Positions 1-7,905 of a DNA stretch of 64,000 nt are shown here, piece after piece (position 1 is the stretch's first letter; the number at the start of each line of letters is the position of its first letter). A program made the translations under genes and the position numbers. Source of the DNA: Candidatus Nitrotoga fabula (lineage in GTDB: Bacteria; Pseudomonadota; Gammaproteobacteria; Burkholderiales; Gallionellaceae); assembly GCF_905221025.1 (NCBI RefSeq), contig NZ_CAJNBL010000041.1, positions 1 to 64,000 of the forward strand. The letters run 5' to 3'. The notes below the pieces were generated by a model that searched no databases, was not told the DNA's origin, and worked only from the letters and a program-made list of their open reading frames with translations.

Positions 1-35
1 GGCGTCCATATAAGGGCTTCCCTAGGTGTGCCGGG

Positions 36-121
36 AATTAACATAAAGGCGTCTTATGCAAAGCGCAAGCGCCGGGAAGGCTCCCGCCCTCCGGGTTCGC
101 ATAAGTTCCTTTATGTCTTGC
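36..121. repeat. Pair of inverted dif-like (Xer-type) sites
   Basis: Two sites face each other across about 29 bp. Site B (94-121, plus) has a left arm GGTTCGCATAA, which matches 10 of 11 bases of the E. coli XerC arm as I recall it. A 6-bp centre follows, then an arm beginning TTATGT (6 of 11 against the XerD arm). Site A (36-64, read on the minus strand) has GCTTTGCATAA (8 of 11), a 7-bp centre and TTATGTTAATT (10 of 11 against the XerD arm). Each core is CATAA-spacer-TTATG, as in dif. Two inverted dif-like sites close together is the layout of the attP hairpin of CTX-type filamentous phages. The link to Xer recombination is inference; the 7-bp centre of site A and the weak right arm of site B count against it. 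Confidence 0.4.
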
Positions 122-535
122 GCCCGGTCCGGGTAAATCCCGCCACGCAAGTCAAAGTCAACATCCCTCTCCTGCGTCGAGGGGCAGCAAAACGGGGCTG
201 GTAAAGCGCCGCCCCTTCGCTTTTTGCTGCCCGGTCGACTGCGCGTACTGTTTGATGATTTCCGCTCGGCCTGTCCGGCTGCGCGGCTCCTTTCCCGCTC
301 ATTTTCCATGCTTCCCATCCACCCCAAGAAAGCCTCTACCTGTCAATGAAAATTTTACGGCAGGGTACTGGGAATTTAAATATAGTCCGGTAGTTTCCAG
401 CCTTACAGGCCAGATCCAGATTAACATTGGATGCAGGAGGATTTTATAGTGATGCTATAATTTTAGTTTTGGTGCCGTGGACTCTTGGGTTTCAGTTGAA
501 AGTCGTTTCATTGAAAACAGAAATGATTATCTAAA
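122..535. other. Region without a convincing gene, left edge
   Basis: The first ~330 bases of the window are visibly richer in G and C than what follows. Short open frames exist on both strands here, but they are arginine- and serine-rich, have no ribosome-binding site and overlap one another, so I do not call them. From about 340 the composition drops to the window's norm. An AGGAGG-like sequence at about 437-442 leads only into a two-codon frame. The region probably mixes the edge of an acquired segment with the leader of the transporter gene that begins at 536. Confidence 0.4.
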
Positions 536-1591
536 TTGATATTACAATCGTTATCTAAGTTACTCCACCGTCATTTGCTCTGGTTTTTGATCGCGGCATA
601 TGTCATTGCCGTGGTCTTTCCCGCCCCTGGCCTGTGGATCCGGAATGTTTCCTTCGGCGAACTTACCCTCTACCAGCAGAAAACAAACTTGTCGCTGCTG
701 ATGGTGATGCTTGCCATGCTGATGTTCAACGCAGGGCTGGGGTTACAGTTCTCCCAGTTAAAAAATATCCTGCGCAAGAAACATGTATTGCTGGCTGGCC
801 TGGCGGCAAACGTAGCCATCCCGATTAGCTATATTTTTGGCGTTACGATGCTGATGCAACTATGGAGCGATCCGGTAGAAGCCCAGTATGTTCTCGTCGG
901 CATGGCGCTGGTTGCCGCCATGCCCATTGCCGGAGCCTCCACTGCATGGGCACAGAATGCAAACGGCAACCTGGCTTTGAGCCTGGGCCTGGTTTTTTTC
1001 TCTACCGTCTTCAGCCCCATTGTCACTCCAGCCTCATTCAATATTTTTAGCGAGATGGCTTCCGAGGAATTCGAGCGCGTCTTGCAGGGGCTGGCGGCAT
1101 ACGGCTCCGGCGCCTTCCTCGGGCTGTGGGTAGTCCTGCCATCCCTGCTGGGCATCGCGTTGCGCCGGACCGCCAGCGAAAACTGGCTTAGCGGATACAT
1201 GCCTTACCTGAAGCTCGTCAACAGCATGGTCTTGCTATGTCTAAACTACTCCAATGCCGCCGTATCTCTGCCGCAAGCCATGGTGGAGCGGGACTATGAT
1301 TTCTTGGTTATCGCAATGGCTGTTTCCGCCGGGCTATGCCTTACCCTGTTCACCGCCGGTCATGGTTTAAGCCGGCTATTCAGGCTAGACCAAACGGAGC
1401 GCGTTTCGCTCATGTTCGGACTGGGCATGAATAACAATGGAACCGGGCTGGTGCTGGCATCGCTGGCTTTATCCGCCTACCCCAATGTCATGGTGCCGGT
1501 CATTTTCTATAATCTGGTCCAGCATATCATGGCGGGAATTGTGAACGAGGGGATGAACAGAAAAACGGTTCGTCTCAACCAATCTGGCTAG
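536..1591 (+). CDS. BASS-family (bile acid:sodium symporter-like) membrane transporter
   Basis: This is a 351-residue polytopic inner-membrane protein with about nine or ten hydrophobic segments. It looks like the bile-acid:sodium symporter (BASS/SBF) superfamily, which moves organic anions with sodium. The polar stretch MPIAGASTAWAQNANGN (residues about 129-145) and GLGMNNNGTG (about 295-304) sit where the two crossover helices of the family carry substrate- and sodium-binding residues. The substrate cannot be read from sequence. The reading frame closes with a stop just upstream, so the farthest possible start is the TTG at 536; no good ribosome-binding site precedes it and a slightly later start is possible. 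It stands alone, with the defence-gene debris downstream on the other strand. Confidence 0.75.
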   Translation: MILQSLSKLLHRHLLWFLIAAYVIAVVFPAPGLWIRNVSFGELTLYQQKTNLSLLMVMLAMLMFNAGLGLQFSQLKNILRKKHVLLAGLAANVAIPISYIFGVTMLMQLWSDPVEAQYVLVGMALVAAMPIAGASTAWAQNANGNLALSLGLVFFSTVFSPIVTPASFNIFSEMASEEFERVLQGLAAYGSGAFLGLWVVLPSLLGIALRRTASENWLSGYMPYLKLVNSMVLLCLNYSNAAVSLPQAMVERDYDFLVIAMAVSAGLCLTLFTAGHGLSRLFRLDQTERVSLMFGLGMNNNGTGLVLASLALSAYPNVMVPVIFYNLVQHIMAGIVNEGMNRKTVRLNQSG

Positions 1592-1671
1592 TCATCATCT
1601 GTTTTGGACAGGATCCCCAGGATAATGGCAGCTACCAACATGATCCAAACCATAATAAATTCGTTCTCCAT
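1588..1671 (-). CDS. Possible 27-residue single-helix membrane peptide
   Basis: An ATG frame of 27 codons runs antisense to the end of the transporter gene, its stop overlapping the transporter's stop codon. It begins MENEFIMVW, continues as an unbroken hydrophobic helix of about 15 residues (IMLVAAIILGIL) and ends SKTDDD. That is the shape of a small one-helix membrane protein: short N-terminal tail, helix, acidic C-terminus. The ribosome-binding site is weak at best and the frame could be chance. No family is recognised. Confidence 0.25.
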   Translation of the reverse strand: MENEFIMVWIMLVAAIILGILSKTDDD

Positions 1672-1824
1672 TTTACGGCACCATATCATTATGATTTATG
1701 GATTGTACCCATTGAAAATGAACTATTTATTACACCAGACACTGATCTGACATATCAGGCAGATGGTTGGCAGGCAGGCCAGATCCGCACAGCAGGTTTA
1801 TGATTCCCAGCCGCCGAGGGTGAT

Positions 1825-2094
1825 TCATAAAAGATTGCGGCTTGGTCCCGTGCTTAATAGAGCGTCTCGCACCTGCAGGCTGGACATGTAGTGGAGTCTG
1901 CGCAACCCCCGGCAGTGATCTGATTTATCCTCGTCGCTGAAGTCTTGGCTTTTTGCGAAGCGCACCAATTTGTCGGAGAGGTATTTGTAGAAGATGAAGC
2001 CGAGGATGTAGTCCTTGTATTCATTGGCCTCGATTTGGGAGCGCATCTGGTTTGCGGATTCCCAGATTTTGGCGGCGAGTTGTTGTTTGTTCAT
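1825..2094 (-). pseudogene. hsdM: 5' fragment of a type I restriction-modification methyltransferase (HsdM)
   Basis: The first ~55 residues (MNKQQLAAKIWESANQMR, then KDYILGFIFYKYLSDKL) are the typical N-terminal helical domain of HsdM, the DNA adenine methyltransferase subunit of type I restriction systems. A complete HsdM is about 500 residues and carries the SAM-binding and NPPF motifs. Here the similarity stops after about 60 residues and an unrelated tail runs to a stop at 1825. No hsdS or hsdR follows. This is a truncated relic, probably left by deletion of the rest of the operon. The start and its upstream region look intact, so it may still be transcribed into a useless peptide. Confidence 0.75.
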
Positions 2095-2131
2095 AGTGGA
2101 GACGTTTTAAAGTTATCTGCTAGAAGCTTGG

Positions 2132-3173
2132 TTGTTGTGGTCCACGATGGTTCTCGCAAAAGCAACGGAGGCCGCTGCACATATTCATTCTGACCTGTCT
2201 TTAGAAGAAATGGATAGACGTGAAAAAGCAATCTATATTTTGCATGAGCGGATTGGCCAGCTAGTAGGTCAGCTTTCGAGCCATGCGACTCAGCTGGGTT
2301 TCCCATTCGATAGCACTCCTGTAGCCATCACAAATATGGTGACAATGGGGTACATTGCTTCTGCGCTTCCCAAGGAACTGGCGCCCACGCAAGACGCCGC
2401 CACCTTCACCCAGCGTGCGGCACAATTTTTTACTTTGTTTGACAACGGCCCCACCCCAGAAATCAGCGCCGCGCTGTTGGCCAAGGGGCATGAAGGGCGC
2501 ATTTACAAGCACCGCAATGGTTATCGTTTTACTTATCTGGGGGCCACCAAATCACGGCAAACCGGCCTGTGGGAAGACTATTGGCGCGCCCGCTATAACG
2601 GAGCATCCCCACCCCAGTTCCAGTGCGCTGATGGCCCTGCTGGACGACATGGCCAGCGGCAAATCAGCGAAAACCGTGGTCGAGCAATTTATCCACAACC
2701 CCAGCACATCCAAAGACTGGCGCTACTACTTGGCCAAGCATGCAGCCATGCGCAGCACGCAGCTAGAATTTACCGGGAACTATGTGATTGCTGATGGAGC
2801 GGGTTACGCTATTTGCATTCCCAAGAGCGACTTTTGCGACGGCCGCAGTTACCACTACGATGCATATCTGTTGGCGCTGGTACAAGAAGCTGGCATTGCA
2901 CCAGAGCATATCGACAATGAAGGCCGGCCGCGCTGCTTTCCTGGCGATCAAATCGAAGAACGTCACTTGAAGCTGCGCCGCAGCGGGCTGCAGATCCGGT
3001 GCCTTGAAGGCGGCTGGGGTCTGAGCAACTTGTCCACCCAGACCGATCAACGCCAGGCTTTTGACAAGGTGGCCAGCAAGTACTTGGTTTCCAACGGTAT
3101 CTGCGCCATTCCCCAAGCGAACGGTGTCGATACCGAGGATCGCATTGAGATGGGGGGCGGCGCTGCTGCGTGA
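2132..3173 (+). pseudogene. Frameshifted gene of unknown function beside hsdM remnant
   Basis: Two adjoining plus-strand frames look like halves of one protein. The first runs from about 2132 to 2610 and reads sensibly through EMDRREKAIYILHERIGQL to SRQTGLWEDYWRARYNG. The second takes over at about 2610-2630 and reads ALMALLDDMASGKSAKTVVE, DWRYYLAKHAAMR and later HYDAYLLALVQEAGI to the stop at 3173. Together they give roughly 340 residues. The first frame continues past the junction only as low-quality sequence, which points to a frameshift near 2600-2630. The 5' end also looks truncated, because the apparent start merges with the region upstream of hsdM. I do not recognise the family. Neighbours suggest a defence-related gene, but that is association only. 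Confidence 0.5.
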
Positions 3174-3312
3174 CTTGGAGATTGCGGGGTTGTAGTTGTG
3201 AAGGCGTACTTCAGGTTGGCGTAAACGCCCCGCGTCTGGAGAGAACTAGACGAGTGGTTGCGCTACCGTCTGCGGGCAATCCCACTCAATACTTGCTGCC
3301 GACGACCATTCC

Positions 3313-3701
3313 CTAACTATCTGTCGATTCTCTTGCAAAGCTGCGAAGCCAGGGTTCCAGGTGGGCGATGTCGAAGGTGCATGATTCGAACATCTGAATT
3401 ATCTCGGTGTGAATCTGCATTGGTGGGCGCTGCAGATGCCAGCCATTGATTCTCAGGAACACATCGGCAGCTACGAAAGCGACACGCTTGTTGCCATCGA
3501 TAAAAGGGTGGTGACGCCCAGACTTTCCATTAGCGCGGAAGTTTCGGCCACAATATCCTTATAGTAACCGGTTTGCGGTCTATATAGAGCGGCTTCGAGA
3601 GCGCCAGGGTCGCGTACGCCCATGATACCGCCGTAACGCTGGATTAGGATCGTGTGTATTCCAATTACATCTGCTACGGTTAGGAAATCTCGTTCACCCA
3701 T
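3313..3701 (-). pseudogene. doc: Doc-type (Fic fold) toxin, broken by a frameshift
   Basis: Doc toxins are Fic-fold kinases that phosphorylate elongation factor Tu and stop translation. The 5' frame (MGERDFLTVADVIGIHTI, then GVRDPGALEAALYRPQTGYY) is the Doc N-terminus. After ALMESLG the reading frame breaks at about 3515-3520. In the next frame the protein continues as RHHPFIDGNKRVAFVAADV, containing the Fic catalytic motif HPFIDGNKR, then FLRINGWHL and a tail ending at 3313. The whole would be about 129 residues, normal for Doc. Loss of a single C (GGCCGT to GGCGT) explains the break. As sequenced, the protein stops before its active site and should be dead. The antitoxin gene lies just upstream, six bases away. 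Confidence 0.85.
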
Positions 3702-3707
3702 CGCTGC

Positions 3708-3953
3708 TTATTTGGCAAGCTCACGGTAGAGAGTGTCAAATTCATCCAGGCTGGATGCGAACGATGTCATCACATGCCGGCGTGGACGTTCTTTTTGATG
3801 GCGGTCAATGTAGTCACGCAGGGCTTCATCAAGTACAGCTTGAAACTGGCGTCCTTGCGCTTCGGCAAGCTGACGAAGAGCTGCCAGCACCTCAGGTGCA
3901 GCTTGGGAGGAGAATTTTTCGCGAATAGAGGCACTCATGGCAAATTCCATCAT
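3708..3953 (-). CDS. Ribbon-helix-helix antitoxin of the Doc pair
   Basis: This 81-residue basic/acidic protein sits directly before the doc remnant in the same direction, six bases apart: the usual antitoxin-then-toxin order. Residues about 15-55 (APEVLAALRQLAEAQGR, then FQAVLDEALRDYIDRH) fit a CopG/ribbon-helix-helix DNA-binding unit. The remaining C-terminal part (SFASSLDEFDTLYRELAK) would be the toxin-neutralising tail. It would bind the toxin and also repress its own promoter, and the 21-bp direct repeat just upstream is the likely operator. It starts with ATGATG at 3953; a later ATG (3938) is also possible. It is intact although its toxin is broken, which is a tolerable state for an addiction module. 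Confidence 0.7.
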   Translation of the reverse strand: MMEFAMSASIREKFSSQAAPEVLAALRQLAEAQGRQFQAVLDEALRDYIDRHQKERPRRHVMTSFASSLDEFDTLYRELAK

Positions 3954-3965
3954 GATTTATCTTGA

Positions 3966-4008
3966 TGTTATATCTTAATGCAAGATATGTTATATCTTAA
4001 TGCAAGAT
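3966..4008. repeat. Two perfect 21-bp direct repeats, probable antitoxin operator
   Basis: A 21-base sequence at 3966-3986 (core TTATATCTTAATGCAAGAT) is repeated without error at 3988-4008. The period is 22 bp, about two helical turns, so both copies would lie on one face of the DNA. They begin 13 bp upstream of the antitoxin start. On the minus strand each copy contains TTGCAT and a TATAAC-like element. The position fits an autoregulatory operator overlapping the promoter of the toxin-antitoxin pair. Confidence 0.55.
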
Positions 4009-4309
4009 GATTAAATACGCCATTTCAGTTTGTAGTATATTTAAATTCCTTTTAGAGCGCTCATTGCAGCCCATAGCATCCTAATTTGTTTGCATTAAGT
4101 CGCCACAGCACCAGGAATTTTGAAAATTACCGCATGTAAGTCTTGGCTCAGTGCGGATGGAACGGTGTAATTAACCTGGTCGGATGAATGTTCATCCCCC
4201 GTTAATTGGGTAGAGCTAGTCTTGAGAGTTTTTACTGATGCAAAAGTAACCCCAGTGTAACCCTGAAATTAAAAAGCACTATTGAAATTATCGCAAGTGC
4301 TTAAATACT
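4009..4309. other. Gene-free spacer between the toxin-antitoxin remnant and tRNA-Asn
   Basis: No coding frame, hairpin or repeat stands out in these ~300 bases. It lies on the 3' side of the tRNA gene, where an island would join the chromosome. I looked for a second copy of the tRNA 3' end here and farther left and did not see one. Confidence 0.4.
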
Positions 4310-4385
4310 TGGCTCCCCGACCTGGACTCGAACCAGGGACCTGCGGATTAACAGTCCGTCGCTCTACCGACTGAGCTATCAGGGA
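4310..4385 (-). tRNA. tRNA-Asn (anticodon GTT)
   Basis: Read on the minus strand this folds into a complete cloverleaf: acceptor TCCCTGA pairing with TCGGGGA, D arm GCTCAGTCGGTAGAGC, anticodon stem CGGAC/GTCCG-like with loop CTGTTAA giving anticodon GTT, T arm with GGTTCGAGTCC, and an encoded CCA at 4310-4312. It is 76 nt with CCA. Its 3' end points left, at the decayed accessory region, the usual orientation for an island attachment site. Confidence 0.95.
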
Positions 4386-4400
4386 ATTGATGAGACCGAT

Positions 4401-4429
4401 ATAGTAATGGTTGTAGGCTTTTCAGTCAA
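4401..4429 (-). promoter_or_regulatory. Sigma-70 promoter of tRNA-Asn
   Basis: On the minus strand TTGACT (4424-4429) and TACTAT (4401-4406) are separated by exactly 17 bp and end 15 bp before the mature tRNA 5' end. This is a good match to the -35/-10 consensus in the right place. Confidence 0.7.
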
Positions 4430-4547
4430 TAGTGAGATGCTGCAATCTCATGGTTGTTGTTAAATTTGGGTAATTAAAATTTGGTTTTTTTCCAGTATAA
4501 AGTATGGGCATAAAAAGTATTTTCTTGCAATTTGCGCAGAAAAAGAA

Positions 4548-5741
4548 TCAAGTCAATGCCCGGGAGATGCGAGCCATTGCATTTTGCAGGTTTTCCATGG
4601 AGGTGGCGAAAGACAGGCGAATATAGCCTTCGCTGCCGAATGCAGAGCCAGGCACGATGGCTACCCCGGCTTGCTCCAGCAGATATTCGGATAACGCAAC
4701 GTCCGAGGCTTCTTTGATGATGTTTTTCTGGTGTAACCGGGCTATCGCCTCACGGACGTCGGGGAATGCGTAGAAGGCTCCTCCGCTTGAAACGCAATGG
4801 ACGCCGGGAATACTGTTCAGCGCATCAACGATGAACAGGTGTCTTTCGCGGAAGGCACGAAGCATGGGCGTGATGCAGTCCTGGTTGCCATTCAATGCCG
4901 CTTCTGCGGCGACCTGAGAAATGGAAGTGGGGTTGGAGGTGCTTTGGGATTGCACGTTTTCCATCGCGGTGATGAGGTGTTCCGGCCCTCCGGCATATCC
5001 TATGCGCCAGCCTGTCATGGCATAGGATTTGGATACGCCGTTCAGAACGATCGTGCGCGGATACAGGTCGGGGCAGGCGTTCAGGATGTTTACGAATTTC
5101 TCGTCCTGTAGCGCGATGTGCTCATACATGTCGTCCGTTGCGATCAATACCTGAGGATGCTGGCGCAGTACTTTCCCAAGTGCCCGTAGCTCTTCGAGGC
5201 TATATACTGCGCCTGAAGGGTTGCTGGGGCTATTGATGACTACCAGTCTTGTTTTGGGCGTGATGGCGGCAGCCAGCTGCGCCGCGGTCATCTTGAAATT
5301 TTGCGCGATTCCCGCCGGAACGATGACTGGTTTGCCTTCGGCAATGAGAACAATGTCCGGATAGGATACCCAGTAGGGAGCCGGAATGATGACCTCATCC
5401 CCAGGATTGATCAGGGCGAGCGCCAGGTTGAAAAAGCTTTGCTTGCCACCGCAGGAAACCAGGATCTGTCTGGGGGTATATTCCAGGTGGTTGTCGCGCT
5501 TGAATTTGGCGATGATGGCTTGTTTCAGCGAGGGGGTGCCGCCGACCGCGGTGTATTTGGTGAACCCCTGGTTGATGGCTGCGATGGCGGCATCTTTGAT
5601 GTGCTGCGGGGTATCGAAATCTGGTTCGCCAGCTCCCAGCCCGATAATGTCCTTGCCTTCCGCCTTTAGTTTGGCAGCCCGTGCAGTAACGGCGAGAGTG
5701 GGGGAGGGTTTGATTGCCTGCACGCGTTTCGAAAGTTCCAA
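4548..5741 (-). CDS. aspC: Class I aspartate aminotransferase
   Basis: A 397-residue PLP-dependent aminotransferase of the I-gamma (AspC/AAT-Ib) type, which interconverts aspartate and oxaloacetate with 2-oxoglutarate/glutamate; some members also use prephenate. Visible family marks are GAGEPDFDTP (37-46), the NPSNPSGAVY-like segment SPSNPSGAVY (171-180), the Schiff-base lysine in NGVSKSYAMTGWRIGY (K238), and the substrate-carboxylate arginine in GYIRLSF (about R375). Length is normal. The start is a TTG at 5741, preceded at a good distance by AAGGA; no ATG serves. It is divergent from uvrB, with about 80 bp between them. Confidence 0.93.
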   Translation of the reverse strand: MELSKRVQAIKPSPTLAVTARAAKLKAEGKDIIGLGAGEPDFDTPQHIKDAAIAAINQGFTKYTAVGGTPSLKQAIIAKFKRDNHLEYTPRQILVSCGGKQSFFNLALALINPGDEVIIPAPYWVSYPDIVLIAEGKPVIVPAGIAQNFKMTAAQLAAAITPKTRLVVINSPSNPSGAVYSLEELRALGKVLRQHPQVLIATDDMYEHIALQDEKFVNILNACPDLYPRTIVLNGVSKSYAMTGWRIGYAGGPEHLITAMENVQSQSTSNPTSISQVAAEAALNGNQDCITPMLRAFRERHLFIVDALNSIPGVHCVSSGGAFYAFPDVREAIARLHQKNIIKEASDVALSEYLLEQAGVAIVPGSAFGSEGYIRLSFATSMENLQNAMARISRALT

Positions 5742-5815
5742 GATGGTATCCTTATCAATTCAGAGTAAACTGTCCTGTTTTTAAAATGTATTTAATTATA
5801 TTTTATCTGTTTGAA

Positions 5816-5843
5816 ATTATACCGTGATTAAGAATTTTCCCAA
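5816..5843 (-). promoter_or_regulatory. Candidate aspC promoter overlapping the uvrB start
   Basis: On the minus strand a perfect TATAAT (5816-5821) is preceded 16 bp earlier by TTGGGA (5838-5843). If this is used, the -35 box lies inside the first codons of uvrB and the uvrB GTG falls in the spacer. The -10 match is strong and the -35 match partial. Confidence 0.4.
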
Positions 5844-7845
5844 TAGCCCATATTTGCTGCACCAGCCGTTTGATCCGGCGGGAGATCAGCCTGCCGCAAT
5901 TGCGCAGCTGGTGGAGGGTATAAATGCAGGCCTGTCATTCCAGACACTGCTTGGCGTAACCGGTTCTGGAAAGACATTCACCATGGCGAATGTGATTGCC
6001 CGGCTTGGGCGCCCGGCCATTATCATTGCACCCAATAAAACGCTGGCAGCCCAATTGTATTCTGAGATGCGGGATTTTTTTCCGGAAAATGCCGTTGAAT
6101 ATTTTGTTTCCTATTATGATTATTATCAGCCTGAGGCTTATGTACCTGCGCGCGATATGTTCATCGAGAAGGATTCCAGTATCAACGAGCAGATCGAGCA
6201 GATGCGTCTATCGGCCACCAAATCCCTGTTAGAAAGGCCCGATGCGGTTATTGTAGCCACTGTCTCGGCTATCTATGGTATCGGTGATCCGGTAGATTAC
6301 CACGGCATGGTGTTGCATTTGCGCGAGCATGAGAAGCTGGAAAGGCAGCAAGCCATCAAGCGGCTTACCGAAATGCAGTATGAACGCAACGATGTGGAGT
6401 TTTCGCATGGCCATTTTCGTGTGCGAGGCGATGTGATTGATATTTTCCCGGCTGAAAACAGCGAGCATGCATTGCGCCTGACGATGTTTGACGATGAAGT
6501 GGAAAGCCTGTCACTTTTTGACCCGCTGACCGGGCATATTCTGAACCGCGTGCCGCGGTTTACCGTGTATCCATCCAGCCATTACGTTACGCCACGCAGC
6601 ACAACGCTTCAGGCCATTGAGACGATCAAGGTGGAGCTGGCCGAGCGCATCTGCTTTTTTCAGCGTGAAAATAAGCTGGTGGAAGCGCAGCGCATTGAAC
6701 AGCGAACCCGTCACGATCTGGAAATGCTGAATGAAATTGGATTTTGCAAGGGCATCGAAAATTACTCGCGCCATCTTTCCGGGCGCAAGGCAGGTGAGCC
6801 GCCCCCCACACTGATTGATTATCTGCCGCCGGATGCGCTGATGTTTATTGATGAAAGCCACGTTACTATTCCGCAGATCGGGGGGATGTACAAGGGGGAT
6901 CGAGCGCGCAAGGAAAACCTGGTCAATTACGGATTCAGGCTGCCTTCGGCGCTGGATAATCGGCCATTGCGTTTTGATGAATTTGAGCGGGTGATGCGCC
7001 AGACCATCTTTGTTTCTGCTACGCCGGCTGATTTTGAGGCAGAGCACAGCGGGCAAGTGGTAGAGCAGGTGGTGCGTCCGACGGGGCTGGTCGACCCAAG
7101 GATCGAAGTCAGGCCGGCCTTGCATCAGGTGGATGATTTGATGTCCGAGGTGACCTTGCGCACGGCCAGAGGAGAGCGGGTGCTGGTGACCACCCTTACC
7201 AAGCGCATGTCTGAAGATCTGACCGATTATTTTACCGAGCATGGCATCAAGGTTCGCTACCTGCATTCTGATATCGAGACCGTGGAGCGCGTGGAAATCA
7301 TCCGTGATTTGCGTCTTGGCGTATTTGACGTGCTGGTGGGGATTAACCTGCTGCGCGAGGGACTGGATATTCCCGAAGTGTCCCTGGTTGCCATTCTGGA
7401 TGCGGACAAGGAAGGTTTTCTGCGTTCTGAACGGGCCCTCATTCAGACCATAGGTCGCGCTGCACGCCATATCAATGGATGCGCAATACTGTATGCCGAT
7501 AGCATGACCAGGTCTATGCGCCGGGCGATTGATGAAACGGAGCGAAGGCGGCATAAACAGTTATTGCATAACGAGCAGCACGGCATTACCCCGCAGGGCG
7601 TGCAGAAACGCATCAAGGATATTATCGAGGGTAGCTATGAGCCTGATGCCGCCCGCACGCAACTGAAAGCGGAACAGGAGCGGCAAAAATATCTGGCGAT
7701 GAGTGAACGTGAACTGGCCCGGGAAATCAAGCGCCTGGAGAAGGAAATGTTGCAGGCAGCCAAAAATCTTGAATTTGAACGTGCCAGCGAATTGCGTGAT
7801 CAGCTGAAGAAGTTGCGGGAAGGAGCGTTTCTGTCTCCGCTATAA
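5824..7845 (+). CDS. uvrB: UvrABC excinuclease subunit B
   Basis: UvrB is the damage-verifying helicase-like subunit of nucleotide excision repair; it receives DNA from UvrA and recruits UvrC. At 673 residues it is full length. It shows the Walker A motif [10 protein letters not shown] (44-53, K50), the beta-hairpin [15 protein letters not shown] (about 98-112) that probes the DNA strand, the DESH box around residue 340, helicase motifs V and VI ([10 protein letters not shown] and QTIGRAARH), and the C-terminal UvrB/UvrC coiled coil (about 635-670) that binds UvrC. The start is GTG at 5824 with no visible ribosome-binding site. No LexA-type SOS box is apparent upstream. Confidence 0.97.
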   Translation: MIKNFPNSPYLLHQPFDPAGDQPAAIAQLVEGINAGLSFQTLLGVTGSGKTFTMANVIARLGRPAIIIAPNKTLAAQLYSEMRDFFPENAVEYFVSYYDYYQPEAYVPARDMFIEKDSSINEQIEQMRLSATKSLLERPDAVIVATVSAIYGIGDPVDYHGMVLHLREHEKLERQQAIKRLTEMQYERNDVEFSHGHFRVRGDVIDIFPAENSEHALRLTMFDDEVESLSLFDPLTGHILNRVPRFTVYPSSHYVTPRSTTLQAIETIKVELAERICFFQRENKLVEAQRIEQRTRHDLEMLNEIGFCKGIENYSRHLSGRKAGEPPPTLIDYLPPDALMFIDESHVTIPQIGGMYKGDRARKENLVNYGFRLPSALDNRPLRFDEFERVMRQTIFVSATPADFEAEHSGQVVEQVVRPTGLVDPRIEVRPALHQVDDLMSEVTLRTARGERVLVTTLTKRMSEDLTDYFTEHGIKVRYLHSDIETVERVEIIRDLRLGVFDVLVGINLLREGLDIPEVSLVAILDADKEGFLRSERALIQTIGRAARHINGCAILYADSMTRSMRRAIDETERRRHKQLLHNEQHGITPQGVQKRIKDIIEGSYEPDAARTQLKAEQERQKYLAMSERELAREIKRLEKEMLQAAKNLEFERASELRDQLKKLREGAFLSPL

Positions 7846-7905
7846 GGCAAAAAATTTGCGTGATACCTTACAATGAGCTTTTGTTCGTTGTTTGAGGTGC
7901 TGCAA

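Noticed and set aside
22-327. Minus-strand 101-codon frame in the GC-rich left edge
   Set aside because: Arginine/serine-rich, no ribosome-binding site, overlapped by other frames, and it runs through the dif-like inverted sites; probably not coding.
5742-5823. LexA (SOS) box upstream of uvrB
   Set aside because: I looked for a CTG-N10-CAG pattern and found none; uvrB may not be SOS-controlled here.
6511-7554. 347-codon minus-strand frame
   Set aside because: It lies entirely inside uvrB, which is conserved throughout; the antisense frame is a composition shadow.
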